A stretch of DNA of 64,000 nt from Blattamonas nauphoetae (lineage: Eukaryota > Preaxostyla > Oxymonadida), in assembly GCA_033064195.1 (NCBI GenBank), contig JARBJD010000033.1:248001-312000 (forward strand), read 5' to 3'. The translations under genes were made by a program, and so were the position numbers. This document shows positions 11,595 to 21,055 of this stretch, piece by piece. Every line of letters starts with the position of its first letter. The first letter of the stretch is position 1. The notes below the pieces were generated by a model. That model had not been told where the DNA came from, searched no databases, and saw only the letters and a program-made list of their open reading frames with translations.

Positions 11595-12653
11595 TCAGTG
11601 ATGTCTGTACTGCTCGAATGGAGCATTCGCTCCCATTTTTATGACGAACGTTCCCACATACGACCAAAACGAATTATCTGGTTCCAGCCACCAGCTCACG
11701 TGGATGAACAGCTCGATCACGTCGAACAGGCCTTCCGCGTGCAGTTTTGTCATAATCTGCTTTTCCCGCTTCAGAACAGTTGGATCTTCGTCAAGATGTC
11801 TGACAGGGAGGGCTTTCAGTGCCGCCAGGAGATCTTTGATCCATTTGTTTGAGTCGAAGAGAAAGAGTGAGTCAACGATTGCGAGAGGAGCTGAAGAGGA
11901 CAGCACAAACTGCGTTATCTCCTCCATTTCGGCTGCTGACGCGAGAAGATGGAAAAACATCCAAGTGAAAGGATGAGAAAGGGCCGAATTCTTGATTCGG
12001 CGTCGATTCCTGCAAACAAACTCCAGAAACGGTTCTATGGGATGGAAGAACTTGTCGATGAATGTCTGTTGGTATGAGTTCATTGTCATTTGTCTTTGTT
12101 CGCAGATGACTGCGGAATAAGACTGACCTGACAAAGCGATGAGCCTGCTCGTTGTCTCGATCAGAAAAAAACGAGGTTGAGCCACAAGATGGATATCATT
12201 TTCGTAGAATGATTGTGGGAGGAGAGCAAAGAATCCCGAGTCTATAAAGTGGAAGTGAGCTGGTTCGAGAAGGAACACAAAATCGTTCAGAAACGACAAT
12301 GTGGACTGGACTAGTTTTGCGTTGGGTGATGCAAGGAACAGCAGGAGGGAGTCGGCAAAACCAGAACACGAGCCATCTGGTGTCGGCACAAGATCGAAGA
12401 GAATGTTGTTGACATTGATTCTTCCCCTGAATTTCGGGTTGATTTGCTTCAGAAGAGCACATGCTTGGTTGGTTGCGATGAATCCGAGCTTGTTTCCGTT
12501 CTTGATGAAGTCCACCAGAGACAGGTATGCCGGTGAGATTTCATGGATCGAAAAAAGCTTTCTGGGATCGATTCTGAGAAATAATGGAGTTCTTTCTCGA
12601 TTGAAGGGCCAAAGGGAACGGAACATGCCATAGAAGCTTGCGATGAGATCCAT
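11595..12653 (-). CDS. Helical (ARM/HEAT-like) family protein, intact
   Basis: This is the cleanest member of the family in the window, with no introns and about 352 residues from the ATG at 12653 (MDLIASFYGMFRSLW). An upstream in-frame ATG at 12773 would add 40 residues. I prefer the inner one because relatives start at the same distance from the conserved LFLR...SLVDFIK block. Motifs in order: LVDFIKNGNKLG, LLKQINPKFRG, LVPTPDGSCSGFADSLLLFL, SGFFALLPQSFY, FIDKFFHPIEPFLEFVCRN, QFVLSSSAPLAIV and LHAEGLFDVIEL. Long leucine-rich helices suggest an ARM/HEAT-type scaffold; there is no signal peptide or membrane segment. The next member lies about 560 bp away in the same direction, as expected after tandem duplication. 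The function is unknown. Confidence 0.75.
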   Translation of the reverse strand: MDLIASFYGMFRSLWPFNRERTPLFLRIDPRKLFSIHEISPAYLSLVDFIKNGNKLGFIATNQACALLKQINPKFRGRINVNNILFDLVPTPDGSCSGFADSLLLFLASPNAKLVQSTLSFLNDFVFLLEPAHFHFIDSGFFALLPQSFYENDIHLVAQPRFFLIETTSRLIALSGQSYSAVICEQRQMTMNSYQQTFIDKFFHPIEPFLEFVCRNRRRIKNSALSHPFTWMFFHLLASAAEMEEITQFVLSSSAPLAIVDSLFLFDSNKWIKDLLAALKALPVRHLDEDPTVLKREKQIMTKLHAEGLFDVIELFIHVSWWLEPDNSFWSYVGTFVIKMGANAPFEQYRHH

Positions 12654-12773
12654 AGAACAAGGATGAAGTGATCGAAATCTGATCCAAACCATAAGAAGTA
12701 ACTTCAGTCCGTTCCTGACTTCAATCGGTTGGTTTGCAGTTACGTTCAAAGATTCAGCCTCCGCGTTTGTCAT

Positions 12774-13278
12774 GTTCTCTTTCAGTGAATCCCCGTGGCC
12801 CGCTTGATGAAGAGTTCGAAATTGAATGGGCTTGATCGTATCATGATTTTCTCATTCTGTCTATTTGCAACACTTCACTCGTGTACGAATCTAATTGTCA
12901 CAAAAAAGGCATCTAAGGAAGGTTACAACAGGTTTGAACGTTTTTCACTCCTTTAACGACACTCATCGACCACTCTCTCATTAGCTTCACTTATTCAGCA
13001 GATGCTTTCTCGATGGTATGTCTTCGCCGTCTTTCATGTGTCTAGTACGGAAACCTCCAAGTGACCCCTGAAGCTGATCATGCAGAAGGCGAAATGCGTG
13101 ACATTATCGATTGGGTTTGTTGGGTTCTCATTTCCATCTGAATTTCCGTCATTCATGTCCTTATTCCATATTTTTCTCGTTTATCATGAAATCTTCTCCT
13201 ATTTCTATCGTTTTTCGGCTCATATTTTCATCTTTCCTTCCATCTCTTCACGGATCTCACATCTGCCGATTCCCCCAG
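12774..13278. other. Intergenic stretch; 5' end of the dipeptidase gene may hide here
   Basis: About 500 bp between divergent genes. I searched it for the missing N-terminal segment of the dipeptidase, with the usual Cys-Thr-Thr start and Gly/Asp-rich loop, and did not find it. The last 100 bp are pyrimidine-rich and end in CCCCCAG before the first convincing coding block, which looks like a 3' splice site. Confidence 0.35.
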
Positions 13279-14983
13279 TGCTCTGGAAAAAAACTTGGAG
13301 AAATCCCCCAAGTTGCCCACACCTATCGAGTGGTGGGAAATATGAACGAGAAAGGACTAGCCATTGGAGAAACAACGTGGAACGGCAGAACAACAGAAAC
13401 CCACAATCCTGACGGAATTATGGACTACGGAAGGTACCGTCATCCATCACATCCTTCTCTCTTTCTCCTTTCTTTGAAATTCACTTTTTTCATTCTTCTT
13501 CGTCTTATTATCCCGTCGCTCTCTTCCCAATCTCCAGTCTCATCTATGTTGCTCTTGAGCGTTGCTCCACAGCGCGGGAGGCTTACCAGCTTGTGATCGA
13601 CCTCGCGGAGAAGTATGGATACCACGACTATGGCGAGACATTCACAATCGCCGATAAAAACGAAATTTGGCTTCTCGATCTGATCGGGCGTGGACCGAAC
13701 AAAAAGGGAATTCTTTGGATTGCCACACTAATACCCGACGGTATGATTGCTGAACACTCCAACCACCCCCGCACACACAGCCCATACAAAATGAAGCAGG
13801 CCGGAGCAACCATCTTTTGGCGCGACTCGCTTGTGGAGGATTGCAAGGAACTCGGCTTTATCTCCGCCGATGTCACGATTGAGACGTTTGATTGGGTGTT
13901 GGCTGTGCATGGCGATGTCCCACAGCGTCGACGATACGGCGATGGACGGACTGTCGACTTTTTCCATCGGACGGTGTCGGAAACAGGCTTGTCGATCTGT
14001 TATATCCCCTTTTGACTCATTTATTTGTTTGTGGGCGTTTATTTTCCTCGTTCTTGTTATCTTATTCGTATTCATTCTTCGTCTGCCGATCTTCAGATCT
14101 CGGCTCTGATTTCACTGAATACCTCGCCGGATCCAAAGAAGCTGCTCCCCCCAACCTTTTCTATAAACCCACAGCCCCCCTCTCGCTCGCCGACCTTATG
14201 TCGTACATGTCTCTCCATTTCGAGGACCATAATCTTTCTCCCGTCAACGACATCGGAGCTGGCCCATTCCACTCTCCGTACCGCTCCCCGCCATTCAACT
14301 GGTATTATGAGAACCAGCAATATGTGAACGAGCGGAATATTGCGACACCACAGACAACATGGGTCATGATCGCCCAATGTCGAGGTGATCTCCCAGCCGC
14401 GTTGGGAGGAGTGGTATGGTTTGGAATGGACGATGCGAGCATGGCTGTGTATGTTCCGTTCTTCTCCACCTCGCGAGACGTCCACGATTGCTACAAAGAG
14501 ACTGACAAACAGAACTCGCAGACGTTCTCTTTTAATTCACTGTTTTGGGTGTCGAACATGATTTCCAACTTTGTGCAGCAGAATTACGTGTATATGATCG
14601 ACGAAGTCAGACAGTGGAGAGATCAACAACAACAACGAGTGATCTCCGATTTTGAACAAACCCTCTCAACCGCCCTTAGCCTTGCGAAACGAGACGAGAT
14701 AGTTGCAAAGGAGTTCGTGACGCAGAAAACGATTCTTTGGGGCGGTCAGATGCTGAAAGAATCGCTCGATTATTACAAAGTGCTTTTCCCCCGCTTTGCA
14801 GCCGGTTATCGAATGACACCGATCCCAGGCAAGCCCCTCCCGCGCGTGGAATGGCTGCCGTATCAAAACAAGTGGTACGAAAGGATTGTTAAGGAGACTG
14901 GGGACAAGTACATTGTGAAGGAGGATGCGACGTCGAATGGTGGGGCTGGAGGGGATCCTTTGAGGCAGCTGCGTTATGTGTAA
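13279..14983 (+). CDS. Peptidase family C69-like dipeptidase (N-terminus not found)
   Basis: There are three exons: 13279-13433, 13538 to about 13998, and 14097-14983. The first intron has GTACCG and CCAG ends (104 bp). The second can use GT at 13999 (98 bp), or a GC donor at 13987. Family features: IPQVAHTYRVVGNMNEKGLAIGE near the start, AREAYQLVIDLAEKYGY, GETFTIADKNEIWLLDLIGRGP, and a long C-terminal part with GVVWFGMDDASMAVYVPFF. C69 enzymes are N-terminal-nucleophile hydrolases that cut dipeptides. The visible product is about 500 residues. The first 60-80 residues, with the catalytic Cys, are not visible, so the gene either has a cryptic 5' exon or is truncated. It ends in tandem TAA TAA codons. 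Confidence 0.75.
13434..13537 (+). other. Spliceosomal intron 1 of the dipeptidase gene
   Basis: A 104 bp intron with GTACCG at the donor and a pyrimidine-rich tract ending TCTCCAG. Splicing joins IMDYG to SLIYVALERC without a break in family similarity. Read through without splicing, the frame loses similarity. Confidence 0.8.
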
Positions 14984-15164
14984 TAACGGGCGACTCATGT
15001 CACTGTGAATATTTTTCGTGTTTTCGTTTTTCGGATCAAACGGAGATCGACCCCATTTTGACAATTATCCCCCGAATTCCGCAAAGACCAACGAGACAGT
15101 GGAAAGAAGACACAAGTCAAGAAGATTAGAAGACAACGGAACCCATAATGACAGCCACAGACCC

Positions 15165-16408
15165 CTAACCCTTCAGATAACTGCTCAGACCAGTCTGTGC
15201 CCCGTACCCCTGCACACGGAAGGTCTTGTTGTAGCAGTTCTCGCAATACGGCTCCCCGTTCCCATCCAGCTGCTTCCCTTTCGTCAGGCGGTTCCCACAG
15301 CCTTTGCATTTGAAGCAGAGTTTGTGGTACTTTCGCTCGTTGTAGACAAGCTCTTCGGCGGCGTACACTCGCTTTCCACATGTGGGACAGATCGGGCCTG
15401 ACGTGGTGACGTTTGTGGGGGGTTTGTAAGTGGCAGACTGGATGGAAGGTGATCACATTGGGTGATGAAGGGGGAGAAGAGAGTGAGGGATGAAAAGCGG
15501 AAGAAGTAGAAAATGGAAGAGAATGAGCAAGATAGCTTGAGAAATGGCGATGAAGAGGTTGGAGACGACATACTTGAGGGCTGGCTGACGACGATTTTGG
15601 ACTCGGCTGAGAGACGAGAAGTAAATGAGGAGGGGAAGAAGCTGCCATACTGTGACACCGGTTGATGAAGTGGCTGGGGATGGAGTCGTTTTTGAGGCGG
15701 GGCTTGGCTGAGATCCCAATTGAGATGCAGATCACGAAAGATGATGATGGGATGCGATCGATGGAAATAAGAAAGGAAAAGTGGAGAAGAAAATGAGTGG
15801 AAATGGCTACGATTGACGAAACAGATGAGAAATCAACAAAATCGCAAGAAAACAAGTTGAAGCGGTTGTTCAGCATACCCTCTCGTCTGGCCCTGTAACA
15901 CCACTCGCATATGCCCCGCGTTGAGTCGGATTGGCAGTCGTGTCGGTTTGGTTCACAGGCGCTCCGACGCGCTCCAAATCATCAGCGACTTTGGTTTGAT
16001 CGACGTACGACGAGACTGTCCCACCATATCCATATCCTGTGGGCGCAAACTGACGGCCATAGCATGTCTGGAGGAGGGGAAAAATGAGAGAGAGATGAGA
16101 TGAGGGAGAATGATGAAAAAAGTGGATCGAAGTTGCGATGAATCGTGGAGAAGAAACCTTGCAATATGGCTTTCCGTCATGTTCAACAATCTCGTTTGTT
16201 TTCAGAACCTTTTTGCAGGTGAGACACTGAAGGCATGCTCTGATATTCGAAGAGGCGAGAGGAAAATGAAACATGAGTCGTTCAAACCGATGGTAGTATC
16301 TTCCAAGACCAAGCACCCACTCAGCTGTAAAGGAAAGGCGAACAATGAGGAGGAAGGCTACAAACCTTGATATACACGTTTGTTGCAGGTTGGGCAGACT
16401 TCTGACAT
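15165..16408 (-). CDS. Two-LIM-domain protein, seven exons
   Basis: Exons (minus strand): 16366-16408, 16288-16324, 16158-16239, 15879-16067, 15657-15707, 15574-15606 and 15165-15437. All phases agree, giving 235 residues. LIM 1 is residues 5-56: CPTCNKRVY, then YYHRACLQC, LTCKKVL, and PYCKTCY. A linker rich in Pro, Ser and Thr follows (PSPASKTTPSPATSSTG, PSPKSSSASPQ). LIM 2 has CPTCGKRVYAAEE, YHKLCFKCKGC and PYCENCY near the C-terminus. The Cys/His spacing is that of zinc-binding LIM fingers in the CRP class, which act as protein-protein adaptors, often on the actin cytoskeleton. Introns are short (41, 48, 90, 171, 50 and 136 bp). The gene ends with TAG, convergent with the dipeptidase gene. 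Confidence 0.88.
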
Positions 16409-16606
16409 TTTGGATCTCCCCACAGTCTGGTATTGATTTGATTGGAAACTCTCTATTCTTTCTCGATTTGGCGATTGAACAAACAACATACATTCTATGT
16501 GATTCAATATGATGAGAAGATGCTGAAGTGAAACAAAAATCCATTGATAAAGGCAGCGATAAGGTGATGGAGAGTCTGAAGAGAATCAATCCTAATTGTG
16601 GTCCAT

Positions 16607-19600
16607 CTATCGGTATGCGCGTCTTTGAACGTTCCCTCCATGAGAAACGAGCACTTCTATCGAAGCACCAACATTTCGACCTCGATAGTTCCCGTCAGTG
16701 GGAGTCAGAGAAAGAAGTTCGATGGCATCCCAATACCCTTCATTTCTTAACGAACGAAGGACTTTAGCCTCTGACTGACTTAATTCTCGATCTCTGACGA
16801 CCCGTTCCACATCAGAATCAAGCAATGTCGAGTAAGACGGCGGTAACTTGAAGTCCTGGACGTTGAATGTCAGAGCACTTGTAAATGAGAGGCAGACTGG
16901 CAGGGCAAGCACGAAATCCATGGTTGGCCGATAGTACGGACATATCTTGATGAGATGATCAAGAATAAACATGAAAGGTGAAGAGTTACCTCCTTCACCA
17001 ATTGTGTGACGGTTCGCGCAGAGATTCCGAATGTATCCCTCCAACGGGATGACTACTTGTTTCAAAATCGTTTCATGAACGGCTTGTTGTTCATAAGGAT
17101 CATGAACAGGGACCTGAGAAGGATCTGATCGATCAGACCTTCATTGATCAGACCTAATTTTTGTTCTTAACAGACTGTTTCATGAAAAGAGAGTTTACTT
17201 TCGAAAAAAACTGTGAAATGAGTCTAATCGACCATTCGAGAGTAGGCATGGCTGACCGGCCAAAAGTGCCGGTCAGTGTCACTCCATAATTATTCAAAGG
17301 GTCAGATCTCTGTTATTGCTTAAATTACATGAAATGAACAAGAAAATGACAAAAGAGCTTGTATTCATGTCCAGATTTACTAAATGAATCGTTATCCATG
17401 ATGTGGATCGACTAAATCGTCAAGTTGTGTTTTTGACTCCTCATATTTCTCTCTACAATTGCTTTTGTGGATCATTATCCTCTCTCTAGGTCCTCTTTCA
17501 TGCAGTTACATCATCTCTTCTCAACAAGCTGAACAAATAAATTGGAATGGAGGGGAAAACCAACGCAACAGATCAAAGGCGTGTTGGTGCATCAATGAGG
17601 AGATGATGTGCAATCAGTATATTCCAAGTATTCATCTGGATCTTTGCTCCTGTTTGGTCTTCTTCATCTTCTGAATCAGGTTAGTCTGCTCTCTCCATGC
17701 TAAAAGGTGGTGGGCTGACCATTTTCGAACGAGTGGACGAGCTTGGTGATAATCGCAGATGCTTGGAAGGTGTTTGGAATGATACTCACTTTCCTATTGG
17801 CGTTCTCTGGCAGATTCTTCGATGTTTCTTCCTTCTTTGTCATTCACCCCAATCTTTCCGTTCACTCCGTCCTCGGTCTTCTATTTGAAGTGAAAGAACA
17901 GATGTGGGCTGTTCCCTTCTGCTTCTGTCAGTTTAGCCACAGACAGATCCTTCGTTTCGTCGCACTCGTCTGAATCCGACCTCTCGTCCTTCCTGTGGGT
18001 CATCTACCTCTTCCTTTGTCATCCTCAGTCTGCATTCCTGTCTCGAGCAGTTCTGTCATTCCAGAATCGGATTTTCATTTGTTTGTGTCCACCCATGATC
18101 TTCCGACGGACACGACAACTCCAATCTCGTGCCCCTTCGCCTGTTCTATGAAAGACGAGAGAGGGAAGAGTGACGGATGCGAACGTGTCACAGCACGTTC
18201 TGAAATTGATGACGAAGTGAAGTTGAATCCACTCGACGTTCAGTGAGATGTGGGAGTGAGAGAGTGTCGTCTGCAGGAATGTTGTGATTAAGGTGAGGGT
18301 CAGACTGGCAGTGTCAGTTGCTTGTTCTTTGGGAGGGTGGGTGGGAGAGTTGAATGCGATGTGAGTGACTCGGGACGATCAACGAGCATTCTGACCCCAT
18401 CATCTTCCTTCCTGTTCTCATCCTTCTTGTTCTCCCTGCAATCTTCTTTCCCTTCTCCCTCCTCACACGTCTCGTCCTTCATCAATCTCTCAGATGCTTC
18501 AGACACTTCCAACCCAAACTTCGTCATTTCATTCAAACTCGACATTGTTGGAACCGACTTGCTCTTGAAATTGTGGTCTTCCTCGTTGAGATGATTCGAT
18601 TTAGTTATTTCAGAAGTCGTTCGAACGTAAAGTGAGGACGGAAAGAACGATGGGATGGGCAATGTGAACGGCGATGTCTGTGAATAGTGGTTTTCATCGT
18701 TGGGTTGGCCATTTGGCCGATCTGCGAGTGGAGACATGGAAAATTGGACTTCTTTCGATTCTGGGATCGTGATTGAATCTTCTTTTGTTTAGTCGTTCAT
18801 GTCTACCTTGTTCCTTCTCAGACTTCACTCCAAATCGGAGAGTTTTGTTCAAGTTTTGGCAGAAGACAAGATTGTGAAAGAGACAAAGGAATAACTCGAG
18901 TCATTGTTATTAAATACTTGTTTTCCACACAGAATTATCACGAAAGCGCTTGTCTTGATATGTGATCGGGATCAAACCCATTGATCGTTGTATTCGACGT
19001 AGATCACCTTTCACTGGTGTTTGGAGATTGGATTCCTTTGAAAGTGATTTAATTATCACGAATAGAGTCATTTCTGTGTCTAATTCTTGGTTTCTATCAC
19101 ACCTCATGTCAATAACTCATTTCTCTGTTTAATTTGAAAAGACTTCGGAGAAATGGTATATTCAGATTATGGGTTCCCAAATTTCTCCGGTCAGTGACCG
19201 TCAGTACTTTTCGGTGAAAACTGACCGGTCAGTGCCGGTCAGCCATGCCTATTCGAGAGGCTATCTGGTCATAATTGATTGTTTATTGGTTGAATTGAAC
19301 TGGTACGATGAAGAAAATGAAGTGAGTAATTGGAAAAAGAGGAAAATCGATACTCCTAATTAGGAAACGGATCAGACCCCCACTTCTGTGAGGTGTGATC
19401 CATGATCACACCTCATACAGTAAACTACAGACCTGATCAGGTCCCTGATCATGAAGCTTGAGAGTCTTGAATTGACGTGGAGATGCCAAATCGAGAGAAT
19501 CAGTGAGGATCATGGGGAGAAAATGGTAAAGATCCATCGGAGGTATAAGCGAGGGAGGCAGTGTGTACAGAGACGAGAATATTTGAGGAAGGCTGTTGGC

Positions 19601-20053
19601 TTTTAAAAGCGACAGGCGACAGTTCGAATACGATCTTCGAATAAGTTGGAATAGTAACAACAAAACAGATCTGTGCAGTCGATGTTTGGATGACGAAAGG
19701 AGAATCATGAATGATTCGACGTAGGAATGCAACGAGTGACCTGTTGAGGCCAAACAATCGCCATACACAGGTGAATGTGGAACGTGACTGGTGAATTCCG
19801 TCATCTGATCAAATAAACCCTCTGCTTTCTTCTCCATCGAAGAGTCAAGCACAGTGTCATCCTTGATCATCATCACCAACGATCGATAAATCTTCAATTT
19901 GTCAGGAGTCGTTATCAACTTGCCTCCATCCCAATCCAGGAACACCGAGGCTGCTTCGGAGAATAAACGAGGCTCATCGGAGATATTGGATCGAAACTGA
20001 TCAGATGAGGTTGCAATGAGAGAGGGTTGACAATTCAATAATGTTCTGTTCAT
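16607..20053 (-). CDS. Helical (ARM/HEAT-like) family protein with a transposon-enlarged intron
   Basis: Exon 1 is 19433-20053, from the ATG at 20053 (MNRTLLNCQPS) to LKLHDQGPDQ. Exon 2 is 16607-17113, starting VPVHDPYEQQAVHETIL and ending RRAYR. The intron 17114-19432 has GTCTGT and CTTCTCAG ends and keeps the frame. Minus the inserted element and its 8-bp duplication it would be about 302 bp. Family motifs: FLDWDGGKLIT, RSLVMMIKDD, HSYVESFMILLSSS, VVIPLEGYIRNLCANRH, LIKICPYYRPTMDFVLALP, and LRNEGYWDAIE. This subfamily (EQQAVHE, CPxxxPTMDFV) differs from the FIDxFFHPI subfamily next door. About 375 residues, all helical, no signal peptide. Without splicing, exon 1 would stop at 19406. Confidence 0.7.
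17243..19251. mobile_element. Non-autonomous hAT-type element in an intron
   Basis: The ends are the inverted repeats TAGGCATGGCTGACCGGC and its complement. They are flanked by a perfect 8-bp direct duplication, TTCGAGAG (17235-17242 and 19252-19259). An 8-bp duplication and ends of this kind are typical of hAT elements. The 2009 bp interior holds short frames (for example 17743-17973 and 18300-18737), none of which resembles a hAT transposase, so it would need a helper element. Subterminal GGTCAGTGCCGGTCAG motifs occur at both ends. Confidence 0.85.
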
Positions 20054-20342
20054 CACACCATGCAATTATGGGAAACTCTCTTAGAAGATGGGATATCAGC
20101 TTCTTCATCGACAATCACCTCTGAACATGATGTGATGACAGAAATAATCATGATGAGGTGAGATAACAAATTGTGACCTCAACCAGACCCAAAAGAAGAG
20201 AGAACCATCCAGAAACTCGTCCCCCAATCACATCGGGACAACAATTGTGATGGGATCTTCACGCCACAATCCATCAACACACATTGTCACCAAACACACC
20301 CCATTTGCCATCCACGAAGAAATGGACTGTTTCTTCCACGTG

Positions 20343-21051
20343 TCAATTCCAATCACTTTCAGGGTAATAGACTGACAACTCCCAATCTTCCCGATTTCCC
20401 CAACATCTCGCGTTCCCACCCAACTGAGTCATCGCCCGTGCCCCGAGGACGATATGATAGTGTGAGATGGAATCAAAACCATAAGATTGGAAGTGGAGCT
20501 CGAGCTCGTCGGACAGCCCTTCGTCGCCCAGTTTGGTCAGAATCTGCTGTCCTCTCCTTCGGACAGCGGGATCGTCCTTCTGCCAGGATCGGAATCCAAA
20601 CTCCACACTCCGAAGAAGGTCGAGGGTCAATTCGGCAGTTTCGAAGGAAACAAGACTGGCAGTGAATGTCAGCGCGAACGAAGACGACAGCACGAACTGG
20701 GTCGTCTCGTCCAGGAGCGGCGAATATTCGACTATCATTGCAGAAAGCTGGGAGAAAGCTGATGACTCTCTTGAGTCGTCGATTTGGTGCCTATTTCGGC
20801 AGATGAACTTTAGAAAGGGTTGGATAGGATGGAAGAATTGGTCGATGAATGTTTGGTGGAAGGTGTTCATCGAAAGTTGTCTGTCTTTGCATATCTCCGC
20901 AGCCAACGATGGCAACAAACAGATCATGAATTGTGTCACAATATTCATCAGGCACGAACTCTGCTCGGCCAAGAGATGGATTGGCTGTCGGTAGAATGTG
21001 TGCGGAAGGAGGGCAAAGAAGCCAGTTTCGAGAATGAAGAAAATGTTGGAT
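20343..21051 (-). CDS. C-terminal part of a split helical-family gene
   Basis: The minus-strand frame runs from SNIFFILETGFFALLPHTFY through FIDQFFHPIQPFLKFICRN and QFVLSSSFALTFTASL to LGDEGLSDELELHF, ending at a TGA. It continues the reading of 27202-27589. Removing the element at 21056-27197 with one 4-bp flank gives LLDDIVARLCP followed by RSNIFF, which is the family order. Together the two parts make about 365 residues, the length of the intact neighbour at 11595-12653. This is the same subfamily as the genes at 9997 and 11595. Confidence 0.75.
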
Positions 21052-21055
21052 TTTT

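Noticed and set aside
15438-15878. One long 441 bp intron in the LIM gene
   Set aside because: Two Pro/Ser-coding exons (15657-15707 and 15574-15606) with good splice pairs keep the phase and extend the linker.
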